A stretch of 9,626 nucleotides of DNA from JAZKFT01 sp043760535 (lineage in GTDB: Bacteria > Bacteroidota > Bacteroidia > Chitinophagales > Chitinophagaceae). The stretch is from positions 1 through 9,626 of the forward strand of contig JAYUOV010000251.1 in assembly GCA_043760535.1 (NCBI GenBank), given 5' to 3'. The position numbers and the translations under genes were made by a program. The stretch's first letter is position 1. Each line of letters begins with the position of its first letter. Under the pieces are notes generated by a model, which was not told the DNA's origin, did not search any database, and saw nothing but the letters and a program-made list of their open reading frames with translations. Shown in pieces: positions 1 to 6,297 of this stretch.

Positions 1-2
1 GC

Positions 3-566
3 CTTAATGGTAATGGCGGCATGGCTATGGCAGCCACCAATCAGAAAACCGTTTTTAATAAAATAGAAAACTGCCCCAAGCCCGTTATAGCGGCTGTAAA
101 TGGCTTTGCATTGGGCGGCGGCTGCGAACTAGCCATGGCTTGCCACTTTAGATTAGCTTCAGAAAACGCTAAATTCGGCCAGCCCGAAGTGAACCTGGGC
201 CTGATACCCGGATACGGTGGTACCCAACGCCTTACACAACTTGTGGGCAAAGGCAAAGCTATGGAATTAATGATGACCGGAAACCTGATAGATGCTAATG
301 AAGCTCTGCAATTAGGCTTGGTAAACCATGTAACAACGGCCGAAACGCTGCTGGAACATACCACAAAAATTCTCAACATCATCATTACAAAAGCACCACT
401 TGCCATCAGCAAAATAATAGCCCTTACAAATATTGCGGCTTTAGGCAGTGCCGATGGCCTGCAACTAGAAATTAACGCCTTCGGCGAATTGTTTGATACC
501 GACGATGCCAAAGAAGGTGCGGCAGCTTTTTTAGAAAAAAGAAAACCCGTTTTTACAGGAAAATAA
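3..566 (+). CDS. Enoyl-CoA hydratase/isomerase family protein (5' end outside window)
   Basis: Crotonase-fold enzyme that hydrates trans-2-enoyl-CoA to 3-hydroxyacyl-CoA in cytoplasmic fatty-acid beta-oxidation or butanoate metabolism. The reading frame is open to the first base of the window, so the first third (the part carrying the first oxyanion-hole strand and the 'AGAD' loop) is missing. The visible part begins L-N-G-N-G-G-M. It contains VNGFALGGGCEL (second oxyanion-hole region), with the first catalytic Glu at bases 126-128. The second catalytic Glu lies in FGQPEVNLG at bases 186-188. PGYGGTQRL and the C-terminal FLEKRKPVF follow. Both acid residues of rat mitochondrial hydratase (Glu144 and Glu164 in that protein) are present, so the enzyme should be active. 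The stop is TAA at 564-566. It converges with the methyltransferase gene downstream. Family membership is very sure; the exact acyl-chain preference cannot be read. Confidence 0.95.
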   Translation, partial: LNGNGGMAMAATNQKTVFNKIENCPKPVIAAVNGFALGGGCELAMACHFRLASENAKFGQPEVNLGLIPGYGGTQRLTQLVGKGKAMELMMTGNLIDANEALQLGLVNHVTTAETLLEHTTKILNIIITKAPLAISKIIALTNIAALGSADGLQLEINAFGELFDTDDAKEGAAAFLEKRKPVFTGK

Positions 567-643
567 ATACAGTCGAACGTTGACATTTTTCCAAAAAATA
601 AAGAACCACGATGGATTGCATTTGGCAAGATTTTTTAAAAAGT

Positions 644-752
644 GAAATCAGGATGATTTCTAAAATCTACCAGCACCCCTTAGCATGGTTCTTTATACTA
701 CAAACAAATGGGCGGAAAATATCACCCGCCTTTACTACGGGGTTTTATCCCC
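644..752 (+). other. Run of three hairpins in the convergent intergenic gap
   Basis: Three perfect short inverted repeats follow one another after the hydratase gene. GAAATC (644-649) pairs with GATTTC (655-660) over a 5-base loop. GGCGG (711-715) pairs with CCGCC (726-730) and is followed by TTTACT. GGGG (739-742) pairs with CCCC (749-752) over a 6-base loop. With the terminator-like hairpin at 761-778 this makes four in about 135 bases. They may be a structured 3' UTR of the hydratase mRNA, stacked terminators between convergent genes, or a small RNA. No known RNA family was recognised and no -7 motif was seen just upstream. Confidence 0.4.
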
Positions 753-760
753 TCTGATTA

Positions 761-787
761 AGAGTATCAAGTTACTCTCTTATTTTT
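761..787 (+). terminator. Probable Rho-independent terminator of the hydratase gene
   Basis: AGAGTA (761-766) pairs with TACTCT (773-778) across the six-base loop TCAAGT, and the stem is followed by CTTATTTTT (779-787). This is the only hairpin in the gap with a T-rich tail on the plus strand, so it best suits termination of the enoyl-CoA hydratase transcript. The stem is short and half AT, so it may be weak. The same stem read on the minus strand lacks a T run and would be a poor terminator for the methyltransferase gene. Confidence 0.5.
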
Positions 788-850
788 AAGATTACAAGTA
801 TGTGCAAAACTTTAGTAGGTATGCCCCTTCGCTCTTGTTCGTAAAAAAAA

Positions 851-1756
851 CTACTTCGTAATAACATAAACTAGCGAACTACAAGTGTCCTTGTTTCGCC
901 AGGCGTGCCAATTACTTTTTAAGCCGTTTATTACGGCGGCTACCAAATTACTTTTTCCATTTTTGTATTGCTCACTTAGCATGGCTATGTAAAAAGCATC
1001 CAGCCACATAGGCTTAGTGGCAGTTACTTTAAGCCCATGTATAGCAGCCAGTTTACGCACCGCCGTTGGCGAAAAATGATAGAGGTGGCGGGGAACATCG
1101 TAAGCAGCCCAATTTTCGGCATATACGGCTGCATCTTTACTGGTAAAGTTTGGCAAGGCAATAAATGCAACTCCTTTTGGCTTAAGCACCCTTTTTATCT
1201 GCTCAATATATTCATGCATCTGATGCACATGCTCCATTACATGCCACATGGTTACAGCATCAAATTTTTCCGATGGCAGCTCAAATAGTTTTTCCGAAGG
1301 CTCCAAACGAAGTTTATATTTTTCGTTACAAATTTTTCTGGCTCCGGCATCTGGTTCCAGGCCGGTAACACTCCAGTTGGCATCGTTACCCACTTTATTA
1401 AGAAAGGCACCCGTTCCGGCACCAATATCCAGTAAGGTGCCGGTTTTAAGATTGAGGCCACTGTGGCGTTTTACCAGTTTCAGTTTCCAATTAAGGGTGT
1501 AGTTCTGGGCTAATTTATACAATTTATTTACCAGCCCCTTACCCGTATCGCTATGCGAAATGTAAGTATCGCTTTGATAGTAAGAGCCAATGGCTTCTTG
1601 GGTAGGTACATGCTGTGTAAACCGTATGCCACATTCTGCACATTGCCATACCCCAAACAGTTCGTTGGTAACCGTATAATCTTTGCACACCAACGCCTTG
1701 CCAATAGATTGGCTGCCGCAGCAGGGGCAATCCGTTCTTGTTATTGTTAAGCCCAT
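851..1756 (-). CDS. Class I SAM-dependent methyltransferase with N-terminal zinc-ribbon-like Cys4 motif
   Basis: Cytoplasmic methyltransferase of the Methyltransf_11/23 type, 301 residues from the start chosen here. Residues 10-13 (CPCC) and 39-42 (CAEC) form two Cys pairs typical of a small zinc ribbon at the N-terminus of this group. The SAM-binding motif I is LLDIGAGTGAF at 108-118. The acidic end of strand 2 is GLEPD at 132-136. The motif FDAVTMWHVMEHV spans 165-177, and RVLKPKGVAFIALPN spans 189-203. Substrate is unknown; relatives often act on sugars, quinones or lipid-linked intermediates. The frame continues upstream to an ATG at 1900, but I prefer the ATG at 1754-1756. It directly precedes the zinc-ribbon motif, the extra 48 residues do not look like a domain, and a good -7 promoter motif lies inside that extension. 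The stop is TAG at 851-853. It runs divergently from the DUF58 gene and is probably monocistronic. Confidence 0.87.
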   Translation of the reverse strand: MGLTITRTDCPCCGSQSIGKALVCKDYTVTNELFGVWQCAECGIRFTQHVPTQEAIGSYYQSDTYISHSDTGKGLVNKLYKLAQNYTLNWKLKLVKRHSGLNLKTGTLLDIGAGTGAFLNKVGNDANWSVTGLEPDAGARKICNEKYKLRLEPSEKLFELPSEKFDAVTMWHVMEHVHQMHEYIEQIKRVLKPKGVAFIALPNFTSKDAAVYAENWAAYDVPRHLYHFSPTAVRKLAAIHGLKVTATKPMWLDAFYIAMLSEQYKNGKSNLVAAVINGLKSNWHAWRNKDTCSSLVYVITK

Positions 1757-1787
1757 CTTAATAGTTGTATAAATTAAACAGTGCTGG

Positions 1788-1795
1788 CAAAAATA
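1788..1795 (-). promoter_or_regulatory. Putative Bacteroidetes -7 element for the methyltransferase gene
   Basis: Read on the minus strand this is TATTTTTG, an exact match to the Bacteroidetes -7 consensus TAnnTTTG, about 31 bases upstream of the ATG at 1756. No clear TTTG -33 box was found at the usual distance, so the assignment is tentative. If real, transcription would begin around 1780, which excludes translation from the upstream ATG at 1900. Confidence 0.4.
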
Positions 1796-1935
1796 CCGTT
1801 TACCACGTATCGTACAGTTAGCATTTATACAGTTACTTTGAAAATGTATCGGTAAAGCTTCAATAGAAAAAAGATGCAGGTATTTGTTTAAATACAACAC
1901 TTATTAAGTTGGCTGCAGGCAATCGTTATATCATG

Positions 1936-1943
1936 TAGATTTG
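1936..1943 (+). promoter_or_regulatory. Putative Bacteroidetes -7 element ahead of the DUF58-MoxR gene set
   Basis: TAGATTTG matches TAnnTTTG exactly and lies 82 bases before the DUF58 start codon. A partial -33 candidate (GTTG, 1908-1911) sits at a spacing of 24, longer than the usual 19-21. The predicted leader would be about 75 bases. Its 3' half can fold (GCTTA 1969-1973 with TAAGC 1986-1990), and TTGGCAT at 1941-1947, overlapping the -7 box, is inverted as ATGCCAA at 1996-2002. This could be an operator or a leader structure. Confidence 0.4.
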
Positions 1944-2025
1944 GCATTCGGCTAAAAATATGGATATGGCTTAGAAATGGAATCTTAAGCAAACTATGCC
2001 AACCGAATTTTAATTTGTAAAAAAT

Positions 2026-3396
2026 ATGGATACACCTTCTTTTAGTGCCAGGCTTAAATACTTTTCACTTTTTGTTCCTTTCAGGCTGTACCTGTTACTT
2101 TTTGTAGTGGGTATTTATTTTGCTAATTTATGGCTCAATACTCAGCATACCAATATTGAATCTTCTTTTACAGCAGTTCTGGTTTTACTTACAAAAGTAC
2201 TTTTGTATTTTGGTGCAGCTTTTCTAATTCTAAGTCTGTTAAGTGTAATGGTTCCATGGATGATTTTTTTGGTAAAAAAGAAAAGTGGCGGAGTAAAAGT
2301 TAAAATAGACACGGCTGTAAAAGAAATGGAAGGCAATGCAAAGCAATTGGTAAAAATGGAGGTTCATCCGCTGCTTCAGCCTCCTTTTGGATTTCTAAAG
2401 TATAGATTGGTTTACGACGGGCAAAAGCTTTCACCCAAATTTTCCACGATTGATCAAAAACTAAAAGTGCAATTTTTTTCATCCAGACAAGAAGGATTGT
2501 ACAACTGGCCTTTAACCGAAATAAAGGAATACAACATTGAAAAAATGGTGGTGTACTTCGAAGATATTTTCCAGTTTTTTTCTTTTAGTACCACAGTACC
2601 CGTTGCCGATACATTTTTTACCAAACCGGCAAAAAAAGACGTTAGCGAATTAAGTCTGGCTCCCAAAAAAACAGAAGAACAAAACACTAGAATAGAAGAA
2701 CTACGACGTGTAGATGGCGAATACCTGAACTATAAAAACTTTGAAGACAATGACGATGTGCGCCGCATAGTGTGGAAAGTATATGCTAAAAATAAGGAGC
2801 TTGTAGTTCGTACCCCCGAAATACTCGACCCATTTGCATCACACATATATCTGTATGCCAGCTATTTGGATGGTATTAAAGCAGGCGACCAAACCATCAT
2901 AGCCCAACGTGGCCTTAACTATTACAAAACTTCTATTTGGAGCGTTTACAATCAGTTGAAGAAACAGGGGTTTGAAGTACGATACATTCCCGACCAAGAT
3001 TTAAAGGCGGGCAGCAACACCAATGCCGATGCTAAAGTTCAATACAATATTAGCCTCGGCGGCTGGCATCGTAACGGAATACTTAAAGAATACGTAAATG
3101 CCAAAGTAGCATCTGTGGTTTGTATTTCGTCGCTTACACCTGTTGGGCAGGTACATGAATTGCTGGATGTAGTTTCTAAAGATGCTTCGATTATTTTTAT
3201 ACGCCTGAGTAACAGTTTTAAAAAGCAGGGCATCACAAAATGGATGCGTTGGATTTTTTTACAAGAAGAAAAAGAAGCCGATAACCGCAACCTGATGCAA
3301 TGGACTATAAGTGGAGATAAAAGAAAAATGATGCAGAATGAAAAAGCCATTGTTGATGTTTTGAAAACGGCAGATTTGAAGGTGATTATAATTTAA
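2026..3396 (+). CDS. DUF58 domain-containing membrane protein
   Basis: A 456-residue protein of the DUF58 family, which is distantly related to von Willebrand A domains and is usually encoded beside MoxR ATPases. Two hydrophobic segments (about 17-36 and 48-83) anchor it. Basic residues before the first and the run KKK after the second suggest a hairpin with both ends in the cytoplasm, so the large domain should face MoxR. A beta-rich middle follows, with a DxF-like turn (YFEDIFQFF, 177-185). The family signature is seen at 239-262, with DDVRRIVWK where the common form is RxIDWK, so the Asp is Val here. The strand expected to carry the metal-site DxSxS reads IYLYAS at 274-279, with Tyr277 where Asp is usual. 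An active metal site is therefore doubtful. The start at 2026 follows TAAAAAAT, the same leader as the MoxR gene. It is the first gene of a four-gene co-directional set. Confidence 0.85.
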   Translation: MDTPSFSARLKYFSLFVPFRLYLLLFVVGIYFANLWLNTQHTNIESSFTAVLVLLTKVLLYFGAAFLILSLLSVMVPWMIFLVKKKSGGVKVKIDTAVKEMEGNAKQLVKMEVHPLLQPPFGFLKYRLVYDGQKLSPKFSTIDQKLKVQFFSSRQEGLYNWPLTEIKEYNIEKMVVYFEDIFQFFSFSTTVPVADTFFTKPAKKDVSELSLAPKKTEEQNTRIEELRRVDGEYLNYKNFEDNDDVRRIVWKVYAKNKELVVRTPEILDPFASHIYLYASYLDGIKAGDQTIIAQRGLNYYKTSIWSVYNQLKKQGFEVRYIPDQDLKAGSNTNADAKVQYNISLGGWHRNGILKEYVNAKVASVVCISSLTPVGQVHELLDVVSKDASIIFIRLSNSFKKQGITKWMRWIFLQEEKEADNRNLMQWTISGDKRKMMQNEKAIVDVLKTADLKVIII

Positions 3397-3411
3397 TAAA
3401 TAATTTATTAA

Positions 3412-3432
3412 TTGATAATGGATAATGGATGG
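3412..3432. repeat. Short GATAATG heptamer repeat after the DUF58 gene
   Basis: Two exact tandem copies of GATAATG (3414-3420 and 3421-3427) are preceded by TT and followed by a partial copy GATGG. The repeat starts 18 bases after the stop codon and belongs to the same AT-rich heptamer type as the block at 6154-6196. A weak AT-only palindrome (AATAAA 3395-3400 with TTTATT 3404-3409) precedes it. Confidence 0.6.
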
Positions 3433-3446
3433 TTGGGGTATTACGA

Positions 3447-3469
3447 TGTGTACGAATCAAGGCTACACA
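3447..3469. other. Inverted repeat in the gap before the transglutaminase-like gene
   Basis: TGTGTA (3447-3452) and TACACA (3464-3469) are exact inverted copies around an 11-base loop, ending 38 bases before the next start codon. There is no T tail, so this is not a convincing terminator. It could be a leader hairpin or a protein-binding site. A six-base match of this kind can also arise by chance. Confidence 0.3.
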
Positions 3470-3507
3470 CGGTTACTAATCAAGTTTCACGATAACAGCA
3501 TTTAAAA

Positions 3508-6153
3508 ATGAACATAGGAAGAATTCATAGCAACAGAAAGCTTTTTGCACAAATAATATTACTAGGTGTACCCACTGTGCTCCTGGCTTTTTATGTACTA
3601 AAACAAGCCAACGATTTTTTTGCCATCTTGCAAAACGACTGGTTTTACCAAACCATATTTTTTGGAAGCGGATTGATTGCAGCCTTGTTTTTTTATGCTT
3701 TCCGGTTTCGTTTTATTACTACGGCAGCCGTATTGCTGGCAGTACTTTATGGTGGTTATAAAATGATTGGCGGCGTAACGATTGGTGAGTTTGATGCCTT
3801 TTTTGCTTCGGTAAAATTCTTTGTTTTTGCGTTCCTCTTTTCGCTGGGATGGTTTACAGGCTTCGGTTTCAGCAGGGCCCGGTACTACACTATTGGCTGG
3901 AGTGTGTTTCTTTTAGCTGCCATGATATTGGTAGTAAGCCGCTTGCCCGAAGTGAAAGTGGATACCATCATCACCACATTTGTACCCACACTTGCTTACA
4001 GTTTTTACATTATCTACATGAGCGAATTAATACGCAATATGAATGAAGATGAACCTTCGTTTGTGTGGTATATAATGAAAAGGTTTTTGGCTTTTGGTGT
4101 AGTAGCAGGCATGTTAATAGCCGGGCTGTTATTTTTTTTTAACAGCGATTTTGAGGGCATAGAAAAAGAATGGGGCGGCGGCGGAAAAGGTAAGGAAGGC
4201 AAAGGCAGTGGCGGCAATAGCCTTACCAAACAGGAAAAGGATGGTGGCGTTAGCACCCAAAACAGCATGGGCCTCGATGGCAATAATAATCAGGATAAGA
4301 ATAAACAGAAACGCCTGCTCTTTGTATCCAAACTGGATAATTATTTTGAAGATGGTAAAACGCCCAATCCGCTGTATTACATCACCAACTATTTTACCAA
4401 GTTCGATCTGGAAACGCAGCAGTTTGAAATAGATAGTGCCATGCCGTATAACGATCATTTTAATCCGGACCCTAGCAAAACCACACTCTATTTTAATAAA
4501 AGTGATACAACGGTACTCCGCAAAATGCTAGCTACCAAATTACGTAAAACCATTGATGCAGAGATTTACAAAGTAATGCTTTCGAAGAAAAGTTTTACTG
4601 CACCGGCCACTGCTTTTTTTGTACAGCCTATTGCCGTACCTAAAGAAGATAGCGGCAAATACACAAGTGCCTACCGTGCTAAAATGAATGTGAGTGCATT
4701 AAACAGCGCATATTTTGTTTATAACCCCGCAGGCAACAAACAGCTTGAAAAATTTCAGGAAGAACGTTTTACAGAATTACGCACTGTAAAAGATTACGCT
4801 GGTGTGCCGCAGGATTTTATGAAGTATTACACTTTTATGCCCCGTGGTGCGGAGTTTGATTCTATTGGTACATTGGCTAAAGAAATTGTAAGAAAGGCTG
4901 GCGCCAAATCTTACGTAGATCAGATTGTGGCCTTGCGGAGTTATTTTTTATCGAAGGATGAAAACGGATTGCCAAACTATTCTTATACAGATAACCCCGG
5001 CGTACCGGGTATGCCTAGTGCCAATAAACTCACTTACTTTCTGTTTCAAACCAAGAAAGGTTACTGTGCTTATTATGCCGGTGCCACTTTGTTTTTGTTA
5101 CGGGCATTGGGTATTCCTAGCCGTGTGGCCACCGGCTTTTTAACGGTGGATAGAAGTGCCAAAAACCCGGGTTGGTACTTCTTTTACGAAGATCAGGCGC
5201 ATGCGTGGGTACAAGCATATTTTCCCGGTTATGGCTGGATAGATTTTGACACAACCGTGCCCAACAGGGAACAACAGGAAGCACCACAGCCAGACGAAAC
5301 ACCGCCACTTACCATGGACCGTGCATGGCTGGTAGCTAATGGAAAAGTTACCAGTATTGACACTGCAAAAAAACTGGTGGCCATCAGCATGAATAAAATG
5401 GTGTATTGGGACGACCCTTACGAACTGGTGCATAATGTGCCGGTTACGCTGGATGTGAAGATTGCAAAATTTACTAAAGACACAGGCGTAGCAGCATTGA
5501 GTGATGTAAAAATTGGAAACGAAATAACGGCTGTTAGCTATGCAGAAGCCTTTAAAAAATTGCCTCCAAGAGAAGATGATAGTGCCATGGGCATCATCAA
5601 ACGTTTTCCGGATCCGGCACCGGTGGATGAAGTAAAAATTATGGCCGATGATGAAGCGAAAAAAGATGAAGTAAAAAAAGAAGAACCTTCGGAACCCTTT
5701 AACTGGCAGCGGACTTTTTGGATTACTATAGGCACTATCGGCTTTTTGCTGCTGCTGATTTTCGGATTGCCTTGGCTTATTTTCCGATACTTACATGCTA
5801 AAGCAAAAAGCGGAAAAGGCGATATAAAACAGCAGGCTTATAACAAATTCATAGCATCTACTTATTACTTAAACCAGGTAGGTTATAATCGTGGCGAAAA
5901 AACCACTTTGCAGTTTGCTAAAGAGGTGGTGGATCCAACATTTAAAACGCAGTTCACAGCATTTATGAATATATACCTAAAAACGAAATATAGCACACAG
6001 CCGTTAGATGGTTACGATGTAAAAATAATTAACGCATTTTACCCTAAAATATTGCAGGATGTAAAAGGGCAGTTACCGGTAAAAATAAGGTTCCCGAGGT
6101 TCCTGAATATTTTTAGAACCGTGCAGTTTTTTGCGAAACCGAAACTCAAATAA
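3508..6153 (+). CDS. TgpA-like membrane protein with periplasmic transglutaminase-like domain
   Basis: An 881-residue protein with the plan of the TgpA family (DUF3488-like N-terminus, transglutaminase-like core, DUF4129-like tail). Seven hydrophobic segments are seen at about 12-31, 47-65, 68-84, 104-121, 128-145, 153-172 and 192-211, and an eighth at 736-760. The positive-inside rule puts residues 212-735 in the periplasm and the basic tail 761-881 in the cytoplasm. The core has all three catalytic residues of the papain-like fold: Cys520 in GYCAYYAG, His565 in QAHAWV and Asp581 in GWIDFDTT. It is followed by a Pro/Glu-rich stretch. A Gly/Lys-rich low-complexity segment (223-237) and a polar linker to about 266 separate the membrane part from the soluble part. 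A second charged linker (704-730) precedes the last helix. Family knowledge suggests transglutaminase- or peptidase-like action on envelope proteins or peptides; the substrate is not evident. It lies between DUF58 and MoxR genes, as partners of this module do. Confidence 0.9.
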   Translation: MNIGRIHSNRKLFAQIILLGVPTVLLAFYVLKQANDFFAILQNDWFYQTIFFGSGLIAALFFYAFRFRFITTAAVLLAVLYGGYKMIGGVTIGEFDAFFASVKFFVFAFLFSLGWFTGFGFSRARYYTIGWSVFLLAAMILVVSRLPEVKVDTIITTFVPTLAYSFYIIYMSELIRNMNEDEPSFVWYIMKRFLAFGVVAGMLIAGLLFFFNSDFEGIEKEWGGGGKGKEGKGSGGNSLTKQEKDGGVSTQNSMGLDGNNNQDKNKQKRLLFVSKLDNYFEDGKTPNPLYYITNYFTKFDLETQQFEIDSAMPYNDHFNPDPSKTTLYFNKSDTTVLRKMLATKLRKTIDAEIYKVMLSKKSFTAPATAFFVQPIAVPKEDSGKYTSAYRAKMNVSALNSAYFVYNPAGNKQLEKFQEERFTELRTVKDYAGVPQDFMKYYTFMPRGAEFDSIGTLAKEIVRKAGAKSYVDQIVALRSYFLSKDENGLPNYSYTDNPGVPGMPSANKLTYFLFQTKKGYCAYYAGATLFLLRALGIPSRVATGFLTVDRSAKNPGWYFFYEDQAHAWVQAYFPGYGWIDFDTTVPNREQQEAPQPDETPPLTMDRAWLVANGKVTSIDTAKKLVAISMNKMVYWDDPYELVHNVPVTLDVKIAKFTKDTGVAALSDVKIGNEITAVSYAEAFKKLPPREDDSAMGIIKRFPDPAPVDEVKIMADDEAKKDEVKKEEPSEPFNWQRTFWITIGTIGFLLLLIFGLPWLIFRYLHAKAKSGKGDIKQQAYNKFIASTYYLNQVGYNRGEKTTLQFAKEVVDPTFKTQFTAFMNIYLKTKYSTQPLDGYDVKIINAFYPKILQDVKGQLPVKIRFPRFLNIFRTVQFFAKPKLK

Positions 6154-6196
6154 TGGATAATGAATCAATTGATAATTGATAATTGATAATTGATAA
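6154..6196. repeat. TTGATAA heptamer tandem repeat
   Basis: Four perfect head-to-tail copies of TTGATAA occupy 6169-6196. They are preceded by a related TGGATAATG (6154-6162) directly after the TAA stop of the transglutaminase-like gene, and by the palindrome ATCAATTGAT (6164-6173), which overlaps the first copy. A 7-base period suggests a slippage-prone microsatellite of the short tandem repeat type. It could vary in copy number between strains, and it sits in the leader region of the MoxR gene if that gene is transcribed from within the operon. Confidence 0.8.
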
Positions 6197-6208
6197 TTTA
6201 AAAAGCTA

Positions 6209-6273
6209 ACCAGTAGTAAAAATGCTGGTCAAAAAAAACACATTTCCTAACCCAGGGCTTCATCAGCCTTTGG
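6209..6273 (+). other. Two stem-loops in the MoxR leader region
   Basis: ACCAGTA (6209-6215) pairs with TGCTGGT (6223-6229), with one G-T wobble and a 7-base loop. CCAGGGCT (6252-6259) pairs with AGCCTTTGG (6265-6273), with one bulged base and one wobble, and ends 24 bases before the MoxR start codon. TTTCC (6243-6247) and GGAAA (6272-6276) offer an alternative outer pairing. Both stems are followed by A-rich, not T-rich, sequence on the plus strand, so they are not standard terminators. They may protect or time the downstream message. Confidence 0.4.
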
Positions 6274-6297
6274 AAACAAAAAAACCACCTAAAAAAT

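Noticed and set aside
41..628. Long open frame antisense to the enoyl-CoA hydratase gene (195 codons)
   Set aside because: It lies almost wholly over a clear hydratase coding region, and its translation shows no recognisable domain. It is a shadow of the codon use on the other strand.
567..850. Possible tRNA, SRP RNA or other known RNA in the convergent gap
   Set aside because: The hairpins do not form a cloverleaf, and I see no T-loop or SRP signature. I left it as unassigned structure.
1757..1900. N-terminal extension of the methyltransferase with a Cys-containing stretch (CQHC)
   Set aside because: Considered as a further zinc motif, but it has no partner Cys pair in the extension. The likely promoter lies inside it, and the zinc-ribbon motif proper starts right after the ATG at 1756.
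4014..4458. Overlapping antisense frames within the transglutaminase-like gene
   Set aside because: They read the complement of membrane and low-complexity codons, which gives false hydrophobic or Pro-rich peptides. The plus-strand product is a well-supported family member.
6169..6196. Tandem TTGATAA units as a possible CRISPR array or replication origin iterons
   Set aside because: The units are only 7 bases with no spacers, so this is not CRISPR. There is no DnaA box cluster or replication gene nearby to support an origin.
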